This document shows positions 1 to 8,554 of a stretch of DNA of 64,000 bases, one piece after another. Position numbers and translations under genes: made by a program. A model generated the notes under the pieces. It worked only from the letters and a program-made list of their open reading frames with translations, ran no database searches and was not told the origin of the DNA. Source of the DNA: an uncultured Parabacteroides sp. (GTDB lineage: Bacteria > Bacteroidota > Bacteroidia > Bacteroidales > Tannerellaceae); contig CALUZV010000012.1 of assembly GCA_944325345.1 (NCBI GenBank), forward strand, positions 1-64,000. The letters are read 5' to 3'. Each line of letters opens with the position of its first letter. The stretch's first letter is position 1.

Positions 1-486
1 CGCAGCTTAAAGTACATGAACCGATTTTTATGGCTAACGAAAAAAAGAAGGTGCATCGTGCATTACGACACACCCTCTTCACATGTAAAACCTTAAAAAT
101 ATAGTCTTGTGATTTGCGAATTAATGCGTTATAAACTTCGCAAACAGTGAAAATTGTATGGAAAGTTTACAAGAAATCCAAATGGCTCCCGGCGAATCTT
201 CACAGATTGACCGGAAGTACCTCCTTGTGATTCTAATGTGTTATACGTTTTTTGTTTAAATTATTCGGAGCATTTCCCGACGCTTCGGGGAATACGGAGG
301 CAAAGATAAGGAATAAAATTTGGTAATTCGCAACGAAAATATAAGAAAAATGTGGGAATATGTTATAAAACATCATTTGGGAAGGGATGCCCCGCCGTGC
401 CTATATTATATAAGGTATAAGGAAAGGCGCGCGCATTTTTCGGAATTTGCCTGCCCGGGTTGTTCCCAATTCCGGAGAATTCTCCG
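1..486. other. Gene-free leader region upstream of ftsK
   Basis: No convincing coding frame is seen. The stretch is AT-rich in its first 300 bases. It contains a hairpin at 47-80 (listed separately) and an inverted repeat TTTGCGAA / TTCGCAAA near 115-145. Short open frames on both strands here lack a plausible start context and overlap the ftsK promoter, so they are not called. A gene may end just left of the window. Confidence 0.5.
47..80 (-). terminator. GAGGGTG-type hairpin, terminator-like on the minus strand
   Basis: Read on the minus strand, GAGGGTGTGTCGT pairs with ACGATGCACCTTC, using some G-U pairs, around a 5-base loop and is followed by a run of T. The same GAGGGTG hairpin style recurs at 24954-24990 and 56329-56358. 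No minus-strand gene lies immediately to the right, so it may be a relic or a small mobile end rather than a working terminator. Confidence 0.45.
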
Positions 487-494
487 TACCTTTG
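487..494 (+). promoter_or_regulatory. -7 element TACCTTTG of the ftsK promoter
   Basis: This is an exact match to the Bacteroidetes -7 consensus TAnnTTTG. It lies about 30 bases upstream of the ATG at 525. The upstream TTG (460-462) is spaced 24 bases away, longer than the usual 19, so the -33 part is weak. The position argues against starting ftsK at the in-frame ATG at 447, because that codon would lie upstream of the transcript start. Confidence 0.6.
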
Positions 495-524
495 CCCGAC
501 ATCCAAAAAACGACAGACAAGATT

Positions 525-3044
525 ATGGCAAAAAAAAATAGGGACGCGAAACGGGAAGAGAAGAAAGGGAGCCGTTGGGCGTCGATGAAAATGTTCTTTG
601 TGTGTGAGCGGACGCGGTTTATCACGGGTCTGTTGCTCGAAATCCTGACAATTTACGTAGCTCTGGCGATGGTATCGTTCTTTTTCACGGGCGGGGCAGA
701 CCAGAGCAAGATAGAAAATGTACCCTTCTGGCCGGATTTGGCGATGAACCGGGGGGCAGTGGCAAACTGGACGGGGGCGATGGGGGCCTACGTCTCGGAT
801 GTGCTGATGAACCGGTGGTTTGGGGTTTCGACCTTCTTCCTGCTGTTCTTTGTGGCGGCGGTGGGGGCGAAGCTGATGAACCTGCGGCGCGTGAAGCTGA
901 TGAAATGCTTTTTGTTCAGCGCGGCGTCGATGATTTGCGGGTCGGTGCTCTTTGCCTTCCTTTTTGTAAAAGGATATGAAGACACGTTCTTCTATTTGGG
1001 CGGCTTGCACGGGCATCTGATAGCCGAGGCATTGGAGACCAACCTCGGGATACCCGGGACGGCACTCGTCCTGCTGGCTACACTGACGGTGATAGCCATC
1101 TTCGCCAGTCCGCGCACCATTCCCGCGTTGCAAAAAGCCTTCTCCTTCGGCTGGTTGAAGCGCAAGAAGAAGGCGGAAGTGCAGCCCGAGCCGGAAGCCG
1201 AGACTTCTGAACCTGAGGAAAAGCCCGCCGAGCCGGAGGAAAGCTATGCGCAAACCGAAGAGTTCGACACCGAGGCCGAACTGAAGGCCGCCGGCATCGA
1301 GGAAGTGCCTGCCCCGGCCGAGCCGGAGCCTGCCGCCGAACCGGAAATAGAGGAAACGAAAGAGGAGCAGCCCACGGAGATGGAGATTGTGGACGCGACA
1401 CGGCCTACGGAGGAGCATCCCGTGGCGGAAGTGCCCGGGGAGAAGAAGGAAGAGCCGACCCAGTTCGAGGTGAATATCCCGAAAGGCGAGGAGATGGACT
1501 TCGAAGGGAAGGAACTGGGCGACTACGACCCGAGGCTCGACCTCTCGCGCTACATATTCCCCTCGCTCGACCTGCTGAAGGACTACGACACGGGGAATGT
1601 CGAGGTCAGCAAGGAAGATTTGTATGCCAACCAGCAGCTAATCAAACAGGCGCTGGAGGATTTCAGCATCAGCATCGCGTCCATCAAGGCGACGGTCGGG
1701 CCGACGGTTACCTTGTACGAGATAATCCCCGCCGCAGGTGTCCGGATCTCCAAAATCAAGACGTTGGAGGATGATATAGCCTTGAGCCTCTCTGCCCTGC
1801 AAATCCGAATCATCGCGCCGATGCCGGGGAAGGGAACCATCGGAATCGAAGTGCCCAATAGGAAGCCGCAGGTGGTTTCGATGCAGTCTGTCATCGCCTC
1901 GCGGAAGTTCCAGGAGTGCAAATACGACTTGCCGGTCGCCATGGGACGCACGATAACGAATGAAGTCTTCATGTTCGACCTCTGCAAGACGCCGCACCTG
2001 CTTGTGGCCGGTGCGACGGGGCAAGGAAAGTCTGTGGGGTTAAATGCCATCATTACATCCCTGCTCTATAAGAAGCATCCGGCAGAACTGAAGTTTGTGA
2101 TGGTCGATCCGAAGATGGTGGAGTTCAGTATCTACTCGAAAATCGAGCGGCACTATCTGGCGAAGCTGCCTAACGAAGACAATCCTATCGTAACGGAACC
2201 GGCGGATGCCGTGGCGACGCTCAATTCCCTCGTAACGGAGATGGAGAACCGCTACAAGTTGCTGGTAAGTGCCAACGTAAGAAACATCAAGGAGTACAAC
2301 ACCAAGTTTATAAGCCGGACGCTGAATCCGAACAAGGGGCACAGGTTCTTACCCTATATTGTCGCCGTGGTGGACGAGTTCGCCGACTTGATTATCACCG
2401 CCGGGCGCGAGATAGAGATTCCGATATCGCGAATCGCCGCCAAAGCCCGTGCCGTCGGTATTCACATGATTCTGGCAACACAACGACCCGATGCGAAGGT
2501 GATTACGGGAACTATCAAGAGCAATTTCCCGAGCCGCATCGCCTTTAAAGTAGCTTCAATGATCGACTCGCGCACCATTTTGGATGCTCCGGGTGCTAAC
2601 CGCCTAATCGGGCGCGGCGATATGCTGATTATGGTTGCCGGAAATGACACCGTGCGCGTCCAGTGCGCTTTCGTCGATACGCCGGAGGTCGAGCAAATCG
2701 TGAATTTCATCGGCGAGCAGCCCGGATATCCGACCGCCTACCTGTTGCCCGAATACGTGGCCGAAGGAGACGGGAAGAACGGAGGGGCAGGGGCCGTCGA
2801 TATGTCCGACCTCGACCCGCTGTTCGACGAGGCAGCTCGGTTGGTTGTCATCCAGCAGCAAGGCTCTACGTCGCTTATTCAGCGGAAGTTCTCCATCGGC
2901 TACAACCGTGCGGGACGCGTTATGGACCAGCTGGAGGCCGCCGGCATCGTCGGGCCCTTCGAGGGAAGCAAGGCAAGGCAAGTCCTCGTGCCGGATGAGT
3001 TCTCCCTCGAGCAAGTATTGAAAGATGTAAGAAACAAAAAGTAA
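525..3044 (+). CDS. ftsK: DNA translocase FtsK/SpoIIIE
   Basis: This hexameric, ATP-driven, septum-anchored DNA pump clears and aligns chromosomes at division. Four hydrophobic segments lie in roughly the first 200 residues, followed by a long Glu/Pro-rich linker and the RecA-like motor. Walker A GATGQGKS is at about 496-503 and Walker B VVDEFADL near 615. The last 70 or so residues look like the gamma winged-helix domain that reads KOPS-type sites. The start at 525 (MAKKNRD) is preferred over the in-frame ATG at 447, because the -7 element lies between them. Translation from 525 gives 839 residues, normal for the family. lolA follows after 18 bases, a usual pairing in Bacteroidetes. Confidence 0.95.
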   Translation: MAKKNRDAKREEKKGSRWASMKMFFVCERTRFITGLLLEILTIYVALAMVSFFFTGGADQSKIENVPFWPDLAMNRGAVANWTGAMGAYVSDVLMNRWFGVSTFFLLFFVAAVGAKLMNLRRVKLMKCFLFSAASMICGSVLFAFLFVKGYEDTFFYLGGLHGHLIAEALETNLGIPGTALVLLATLTVIAIFASPRTIPALQKAFSFGWLKRKKKAEVQPEPEAETSEPEEKPAEPEESYAQTEEFDTEAELKAAGIEEVPAPAEPEPAAEPEIEETKEEQPTEMEIVDATRPTEEHPVAEVPGEKKEEPTQFEVNIPKGEEMDFEGKELGDYDPRLDLSRYIFPSLDLLKDYDTGNVEVSKEDLYANQQLIKQALEDFSISIASIKATVGPTVTLYEIIPAAGVRISKIKTLEDDIALSLSALQIRIIAPMPGKGTIGIEVPNRKPQVVSMQSVIASRKFQECKYDLPVAMGRTITNEVFMFDLCKTPHLLVAGATGQGKSVGLNAIITSLLYKKHPAELKFVMVDPKMVEFSIYSKIERHYLAKLPNEDNPIVTEPADAVATLNSLVTEMENRYKLLVSANVRNIKEYNTKFISRTLNPNKGHRFLPYIVAVVDEFADLIITAGREIEIPISRIAAKARAVGIHMILATQRPDAKVITGTIKSNFPSRIAFKVASMIDSRTILDAPGANRLIGRGDMLIMVAGNDTVRVQCAFVDTPEVEQIVNFIGEQPGYPTAYLLPEYVAEGDGKNGGAGAVDMSDLDPLFDEAARLVVIQQQGSTSLIQRKFSIGYNRAGRVMDQLEAAGIVGPFEGSKARQVLVPDEFSLEQVLKDVRNKK

Positions 3045-3062
3045 AACGAAAGGAACACAACG

Positions 3063-3740
3063 ATGAATACGGAAAAGAAACAACATATCGTGCGCGTGGC
3101 AGTCCGCCTCATCCTGGCGGTGCAGCTTTTGATGCTCGTCGGAGTCCTCGGCGCACAGGCACAGACGGCATCCGGCCTCTTGAAGAAAGCCGCCGCGAGC
3201 TACGAACAGGCTTCGGGCATCGAGGCCAAGTTTACCCTGCGGGCTCGCTCCGCTTCGACCCATTCGGGCGAGAGTTTCGAAGGCGTCATCTACATGAAAG
3301 GCGACAAGTTCAAGCTCCAAACACCCGACATGATCACTTGGTACGACGGCGAAACCCAGTGGACCTACGTCGTGCGGACCGAAGAAGTGAACGTAACCAC
3401 CCCGACAGGCGAGGAACTCCAGTTCACCAACCCGGCCGTCCTCCTGCAGAACTACCAGAAAGGATTCGACGCCACACTCAAAGGCACCAGCACCACGCGA
3501 CAAGGCAAAGCTGCCTACGACATCGAGCTGACACCGAAGAAAAAGAGCGACCTCCGCACGGTAGTCCTCCAAATCGAGAAGAACACCACCTTCCCCGCCT
3601 CGATAGACCTCGAGACGAAGGATGGGATGCGCCATACCATCGTCATTAGCCAATGGCAAACTTCGCTGAACCTCTCCGACGACTACTTTGTGTTTCCGGA
3701 AGGAGAGTATCCGGAGGCGGAGGTGGTGGATTTGAGGTGA
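3063..3740 (+). CDS. lolA: LolA-like outer-membrane lipoprotein carrier
   Basis: A 225-residue exported protein with a signal peptide ending near AQAQ (about residue 34), followed by the LolA/LolB half-barrel pattern: SGIEAKFTLRA, GVIYMKGDKFKL, MITWYDGETQWTY. The family shuttles lipoproteins through the periplasm from LolCDE to the outer membrane. The spacing to ftsK is short, which suggests co-transcription from the promoter at 487. The call rests on these family motifs and on the conserved ftsK-lolA neighbourhood. Confidence 0.88.
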   Translation: MNTEKKQHIVRVAVRLILAVQLLMLVGVLGAQAQTASGLLKKAAASYEQASGIEAKFTLRARSASTHSGESFEGVIYMKGDKFKLQTPDMITWYDGETQWTYVVRTEEVNVTTPTGEELQFTNPAVLLQNYQKGFDATLKGTSTTRQGKAAYDIELTPKKKSDLRTVVLQIEKNTTFPASIDLETKDGMRHTIVISQWQTSLNLSDDYFVFPEGEYPEAEVVDLR

Positions 3741-3787
3741 GCTATACAATGAGAAGCTGAAGAAATGCGACTGACATCATTTTAGTT

Positions 3788-5290
3788 ATGATAACGATTG
3801 ACAATATAAAGAAGTTGATAGCTAAAGACGAAACCCGCACTTTGGAATTAAAGAAAACGACGGGAGAACTTTATAAGGGCATGGAAACAGCATGTGCATT
3901 TCTTAATTCTGATGGCGGTTGGCTTATATTTGGTGTCGCTCCGTCCTTGAAAATTATCGGGCAAAACGTAACTGACAATACTCGGCAAGAGATCGCAAAT
4001 GCTCTCCGAAAGATTGAACCTGCAATAGATGTTGAGGTAGAATATATAGAACTGCCTGACAAAACAGACTATTATGTTGTAGCCATTTACTTTGATTCCA
4101 ATAATTTCAAGAACGGACCTTATTCTTTTGACGGCAGGGCATTTTATAAGGTAGAAAGCACAACGGCGTTGATGCCGAGACAAATGTATGAGGAAAGGCT
4201 GAAACTTAGTAATCCCCGGCGATTTAGTTGGGAGAATACGCCAAACCCGGCAATTTCAGTTGAGGACATAGATACGGAATTGTTGTATCAGACCTTGCAT
4301 GACGGCATAGGTTCAAGAAGAATACATGCTTCAGCAATGACATTGCAGGATCCAATGAAAATCATGTTGAAACTGGGAGTGGCAAGAAAGGACGGAATGT
4401 TATTGAATGCTGCAAATGTGTTGTTCGGAAAAGAACCGACTTTGCTACACTCACAATGCAAGATCCGTCTGGCCCGTTTTGAAGGAGTTGATAAAAGAGT
4501 ATTTCGAGACCAAACTGTTTGTGAGGGAAATCTGTTTGAGCAATATGATGCTGTAATGGACTTTTGCTTGAAGCATTTGAATTTATCTGGTAGAATGGAT
4601 AGTAAATTCAGACAAGATACATTGACAGTTCCGTATGAAGCGATAAAAGAAGCGACAATCAATATGCTTTGCCATCGTTCGTGGAATGCAGAAAATGCAA
4701 CTCCGAGTTTGGCAATCTATGATGATCGCATTGTATTTCAAAATCCTGGAGCATTCCCTCTCGGTATGTCATGGCAAGATTTTGTAGATGACCAGATAGG
4801 TTCTCTTCCGGCCAATCCTACGATTGCAAATGTTTTTTATCGTCGCGGCACAATGGAAGCATGGGGACGAGGTATAGGGCTCATTATGAAAAGCTGTAGA
4901 GAACAGGAGCTTCCTGTTCCCGAAATAAGAGTGGTTGCTCCATTTGTTAATCTCACAATATGGTTCAAACAACCATTGACAGAGGTAATAAATAAACCGG
5001 CATTCAAAATCGATAATACAGACACCCCAAGGCACACCCCAAGTGATGACGATTTCACCCCAAGATATAATGAAATTCACCCCAAGTCGAGTCTTGTATC
5101 ACCCCAAGATAAGGTGTTTGAGTTCTGTAAATCTCCTAAGAGTATAGTTGAAATAGCGAATATGTTGGGAGTGAACGATAGACGATGGGTGCGCAAGAAA
5201 TATATTGCTCCGTTTATCGGGATAAAACTGCAAATGACTATTCCTGATAAGCCTAATAGTCAGAATCAGAAATATAAAACAATTGAATGA
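3788..5290 (+). CDS. AlbA_2 (Schlafen-type) and ATPase-domain putative regulator
   Basis: The N-terminal 130 residues match the AlbA_2 pattern (ETRTLELKKT, then FLNSDGGWLIFGV). Residues about 290-390 resemble the GHKL-like ATP-binding domain usual in this family (EAIKEATINMLCHR, GRGIGLIMKSC). The last 70 residues look like a winged helix (SIVEIANMLGVNDRRWVRKKY). Between them is a low-complexity segment in which the DNA word CACCCCAAG recurs about five times. The gene is visibly AT-rich beside its GC-rich neighbours, which suggests horizontal transfer. The family is usually annotated as a transcriptional regulator or putative DNA-binding protein; the true role is unknown. Confidence 0.8.
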   Translation: MITIDNIKKLIAKDETRTLELKKTTGELYKGMETACAFLNSDGGWLIFGVAPSLKIIGQNVTDNTRQEIANALRKIEPAIDVEVEYIELPDKTDYYVVAIYFDSNNFKNGPYSFDGRAFYKVESTTALMPRQMYEERLKLSNPRRFSWENTPNPAISVEDIDTELLYQTLHDGIGSRRIHASAMTLQDPMKIMLKLGVARKDGMLLNAANVLFGKEPTLLHSQCKIRLARFEGVDKRVFRDQTVCEGNLFEQYDAVMDFCLKHLNLSGRMDSKFRQDTLTVPYEAIKEATINMLCHRSWNAENATPSLAIYDDRIVFQNPGAFPLGMSWQDFVDDQIGSLPANPTIANVFYRRGTMEAWGRGIGLIMKSCREQELPVPEIRVVAPFVNLTIWFKQPLTEVINKPAFKIDNTDTPRHTPSDDDFTPRYNEIHPKSSLVSPQDKVFEFCKSPKSIVEIANMLGVNDRRWVRKKYIAPFIGIKLQMTIPDKPNSQNQKYKTIE

Positions 5291-5310
5291 TATAAAATGT
5301 AACCAATCGC

Positions 5311-5341
5311 TTTGTACGCTCAAGGGTTTTGGCTACTTTTG
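5311..5341 (+). promoter_or_regulatory. Bacteroidetes promoter for the beta-propeller lipoprotein gene
   Basis: TTTG at 5311-5314, a 19-base spacer, then TACTTTTG at 5334-5341 form an ideal match to the TTTG-N19-TAnnTTTG consensus. The predicted transcript starts near 5348, leaving an 80-base leader before the ATG at 5429. Confidence 0.75.
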
Positions 5342-5428
5342 TATTGAGTTATTTGACAGTAAAGCAACGCAAATACAGAAAATTGTACTGTTGTCAAATC
5401 GTTGGAAATCTAAAATAAAAGCAATAAT

Positions 5429-6688
5429 ATGAAGCATCTTATATTATTATCCCTCCTTCTCCCGTTTCTCTCCTGTTCCGAGAAACCGAGTGGGAATGTC
5501 GAATCCTTCTGGGACGACCTCGATGTCGTGGCGGAGAAGGTTGTTGTGGACGGAGATAGCGCGATACTTTGCGATTATAATAAGATAAAAGGGCAGGAGA
5601 GGAAGACGATTCCGTTTGCTGAACTTTTTGAGGATTATGAAGTGGTTAAGCTGGATAATGAGGATGAGAGGGCGCTTCTAAGTTCTCAGGGGACTGCGGT
5701 TGCCCTTTCTGAAAATTACATCGGAATATATTTATATGAACAATTCCCGTTTAAGTTGTTCCGTCGGAGCGATGGCAAGTATTTGCGAGATATTGGAGGG
5801 TTCGGTCAAGGTCCGGGCGAGTATGGTTCGATCTTACAAGCACAAATAGATGAAGAGCATAATTGTATTTATGTGATGCCAAATGTCATGAATGTCATAT
5901 TCGTGTATGATTTGGAAGGAAATTATTTAAGAAAGATACAATTACCAGATATTTGCTTTGGTTTTGCCGTTGATGTCGAAAATCAGCGTTTATTAGCGGC
6001 AACGGGGATAGGAGTGCGCCATACTCCATTTCTTTGGGAATTGGATTTGAATGGCAATGTTCTGCAAGAGCTTGTATCTTCAGAGAAATATGATTTGCGA
6101 GGAGCTCGGCTTTTGTGCGGTTCTATGAATGCCGGGGCATTTGATATTTTTATAAATTATCGTCATGTTTCCTTTTATGGCAATACAGAAGTTGATGAAA
6201 ATTCTATTTATGCCAATCGGTATGATCGGACAAATCCACAGAATACTGTAGATTTTCTTTGTCATTATCTTCCTGAAGAGAATCGTTTGTCTGCACAGTT
6301 CGGCATTAAAAATCTGGATGAAATTTATGCTATCTATGAATTTTCAAATCAATTCGTCGTAGAAACCCTTATGAGTACTTATGGCGTATCAGAAGATGAT
6401 TTGAAATCCGAGACAATAATCGTGGATAAGAAAACAGGGAAGGGATGTCGGTTTGACGGGATTCGGATGCCCTCAGGCTTACTATTAAAAATGTACACCA
6501 GTATGCGTTTTTATCGCGATGGCTATCTTTTGGCGAATGTCTTCGGGAGCGAGCTTGACCGCCAAATAGAAAAGTTGGACCGCTCTACCCTGACATCCTC
6601 CGAGCAAAAAGAATTGGAACGCTTGGAATCAATGATTCACGATGGCAAGGAAGATTGCAATATTATCTTTATCGCAAAGATGAAATAA
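5429..6688 (+). CDS. 6-bladed beta-propeller lipoprotein
   Basis: A 419-residue lipoprotein. The signal ends in the lipobox LLSC-type sequence FLSC, with Cys at about residue 16. The body resembles the 6-bladed beta-propeller lipoproteins common in Bacteroidales (YVMPNVMNVIFVYDLEGNYLRKIQLPDI, FGQGPGEYGSI). These proteins are surface or periplasmic and their ligand is generally unknown. The gene has its own consensus promoter. Codon use is more AT-rich than trxB downstream. I cannot assign a substrate. Confidence 0.75.
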   Translation: MKHLILLSLLLPFLSCSEKPSGNVESFWDDLDVVAEKVVVDGDSAILCDYNKIKGQERKTIPFAELFEDYEVVKLDNEDERALLSSQGTAVALSENYIGIYLYEQFPFKLFRRSDGKYLRDIGGFGQGPGEYGSILQAQIDEEHNCIYVMPNVMNVIFVYDLEGNYLRKIQLPDICFGFAVDVENQRLLAATGIGVRHTPFLWELDLNGNVLQELVSSEKYDLRGARLLCGSMNAGAFDIFINYRHVSFYGNTEVDENSIYANRYDRTNPQNTVDFLCHYLPEENRLSAQFGIKNLDEIYAIYEFSNQFVVETLMSTYGVSEDDLKSETIIVDKKTGKGCRFDGIRMPSGLLLKMYTSMRFYRDGYLLANVFGSELDRQIEKLDRSTLTSSEQKELERLESMIHDGKEDCNIIFIAKMK

Positions 6689-6720
6689 AATAGAAATCAT
6701 AAATTAAAAGACTAAATATT

Positions 6721-7665
6721 ATGGCAACAACAAACGAACAAGTGAAGTGTTTGATTATCGGTTCGGGACCGGCCGGATATACAGCGGCCATTTATGCGTC
6801 GCGTGCCAACTTGGCTCCTGTCTTGTATGAAGGCATTCAGCCCGGCGGACAGCTGACCACAACGACGGAGGTCGAGAATTTCCCCGGCTATCCGGAGGGC
6901 GTAACAGGAACGCAACTGATGGAAGACCTGAAGAAGCAGGCTCAGCGTTTCGGTGCGGACATCCGCATGGGGATTGCGACGGCTACGGACTTCTCGGCCT
7001 CTCCTTACAAGGTAACGATCGATGGCGAGAAAGTGATTGAGGCTGAGACGGTGATTATATCGACTGGCGCAGCAGCCAAATACCTCGGTCTGCCCGACGA
7101 AGCGAAATATGCCGGGATGGGTGTGTCGGCCTGCGCGACGTGCGACGGTTTTTTCTATCGTAAAAAGAACGTGGCGGTCGTCGGAGGCGGAGACACGGCT
7201 TGCGAGGAGGCTATCTACCTGGCTGGCTTGGCAAAGCAAGTTTATTTGATCGTCCGGAAGAACTACTTGCGTGCCTCCAAAGTGATGCAGGAGCGGGTTT
7301 TCAAGACACCGAACATCACCGTGTTGTTCGAACACAATACGATAGGACTCTTTGGCGAGAACGGTGTGGAAGGCGCACATCTGGTGAAGCGGAAGGGCGA
7401 ACCCGACGAAGAAAAGGTAGATATCGCCATCGACGGCTTCTTCCTCGCCATCGGGCACAAGCCTAATTCGGATATCTTCAAGCCGTGGCTCGAGACGGAC
7501 GAGGTTGGATACATTAAAACTATCGACGGGACGCCACGGACTAAGATTCCGGGAGTCTATGCGGCGGGCGACGTAGCAGACCCTCATTACCGTCAAGCAA
7601 TTACGGCGGCGGCCAGCGGTTGCAAGGCGGCGATAGAAGCAGAACGGTATTTAAGTAATAAGTAA
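6721..7665 (+). CDS. trxB: Thioredoxin-disulfide reductase
   Basis: This FAD enzyme reduces thioredoxin with NADPH in the cytoplasm. The FAD-binding GSGPAGY is at residues 14-20, the redox-active CATC at 138-141 and the NADPH motif GGGDTA at 155-160. A C-terminal FAD-contacting motif (IPGVYAAGDV) is present. The length of 314 is normal. The start ATG at 6721 follows an A-rich leader. A four-unit palindromic array follows the stop codon. Confidence 0.96.
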   Translation: MATTNEQVKCLIIGSGPAGYTAAIYASRANLAPVLYEGIQPGGQLTTTTEVENFPGYPEGVTGTQLMEDLKKQAQRFGADIRMGIATATDFSASPYKVTIDGEKVIEAETVIISTGAAAKYLGLPDEAKYAGMGVSACATCDGFFYRKKNVAVVGGGDTACEEAIYLAGLAKQVYLIVRKNYLRASKVMQERVFKTPNITVLFEHNTIGLFGENGVEGAHLVKRKGEPDEEKVDIAIDGFFLAIGHKPNSDIFKPWLETDEVGYIKTIDGTPRTKIPGVYAAGDVADPHYRQAITAAASGCKAAIEAERYLSNK

Positions 7666-7673
7666 CATGGTTT

Positions 7674-7761
7674 TTCCTTCGGACAAAACGGTATTTTCCT
7701 TCGGAGGAAACGTAATTTTCCTTCGGATGAAAATAGTTTTTCCTCCGGAGGAAATTTTTAA
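7674..7761. repeat. Four-unit palindromic array, 22-base pitch
   Basis: Units begin at 7674, 7696, 7718 and 7740, exactly 22 bases apart, each starting TTCCTTCGGA or TTCCTCCGGA. The last unit contains a perfect 16-base palindrome, TTTCCTCCGGAGGAAA. The array fills the gap between trxB and the GDPD gene and touches the latter's start region. No open frame of note uses it. Confidence 0.85.
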
Positions 7762-7771
7762 TTGGTAGGCA

Positions 7772-8554
7772 ATGAAAAAGCAATTAAGACAGGCACGCTG
7801 GATGAGCGTAGCCCTATTCCTGCTCCTTTCGATTCTTTCCGTAGGGGCACAGGAGAAAACCCAAGTGATAGCGCATCGCGGATATTGGAAGACGGAAGGG
7901 TCGGCACAGAATTCTTTGGCTTCGTTACAGAAGGCTGCTGAGGCCCGAGTCTTCGGTTCGGAGTTCGACGTCCATCTGACGGCGGATAACAAGCTGGTGG
8001 TTTTCCACGACGATGAGGTGGAAAGCATCAAGATACAAGAGAATAAGTATAAGGCAATAAAGTCTGTCCGCCTGACAAATGGCGAGAAGATTCCGACGCT
8101 GAAGCAATACCTGAAGAAGGGGAAAAAGCTGAAAAACGTCGAGTTAATCTTCGAATTGAAGTCTCATGCAACTCCCGAGCGCGAGGACGAAGCCGCCCGC
8201 CGCTCCGTCAAGCTGGTCGAACGGATGGGACTGGCCGACCGTACGACGTATATCGCCTTTAGCCGGTATGCTGCCGAAGCCTTGCATCGTTATGCGCCCG
8301 AGGCGGAGGTGTATTACCTGAACGGCGATATCGCCCCGAAAGAATTAAAGGAAATGGGGATGGCCGGCCTGGATTACCATTATAAAGTCATACAACAGCA
8401 CCCGGAATGGGTCAAGGAAGCCCATGAGTTAGGTCTGAAAGTGAACGTCTGGACGGTGAACGACCCTGCAATCATGGAGGAGATGAAGACCCTCGGCGTA
8501 GATTATCTCACGACCGACCATCCGACGGAAGCCTTGGAGGTAATGGCCGAATGA
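7772..8554 (+). CDS. Exported glycerophosphodiester phosphodiesterase family protein
   Basis: A signal peptide (to about residue 27, VGAQEK) precedes a GDPD TIM-barrel. Motifs seen are AHRGYWKTEGSAQNS (catalytic His-Arg), EFDVHLTADNKLVVFHDD (metal ligands and second His) and a C-terminal LGVDYLTTDHP. The family hydrolyses glycerophosphodiesters to glycerol-3-phosphate and an alcohol; periplasmic Bacteroidales members may have other phosphodiester substrates. It overlaps the next gene by 4 bases, so the two are translationally coupled. Confidence 0.88.
   Translation: MKKQLRQARWMSVALFLLLSILSVGAQEKTQVIAHRGYWKTEGSAQNSLASLQKAAEARVFGSEFDVHLTADNKLVVFHDDEVESIKIQENKYKAIKSVRLTNGEKIPTLKQYLKKGKKLKNVELIFELKSHATPEREDEAARRSVKLVERMGLADRTTYIAFSRYAAEALHRYAPEAEVYYLNGDIAPKELKEMGMAGLDYHYKVIQQHPEWVKEAHELGLKVNVWTVNDPAIMEEMKTLGVDYLTTDHPTEALEVMAE

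Noticed and set aside
447..524. Upstream ATG start for ftsK
   Set aside because: The TACCTTTG -7 element at 487-494 lies between this ATG and the one at 525, so the upstream ATG would not be in the transcript.
363..1418. 351-codon minus-strand frame over ftsK
   Set aside because: It is an Arg/Leu-rich mirror of the ftsK linker and membrane region, with no independent support.
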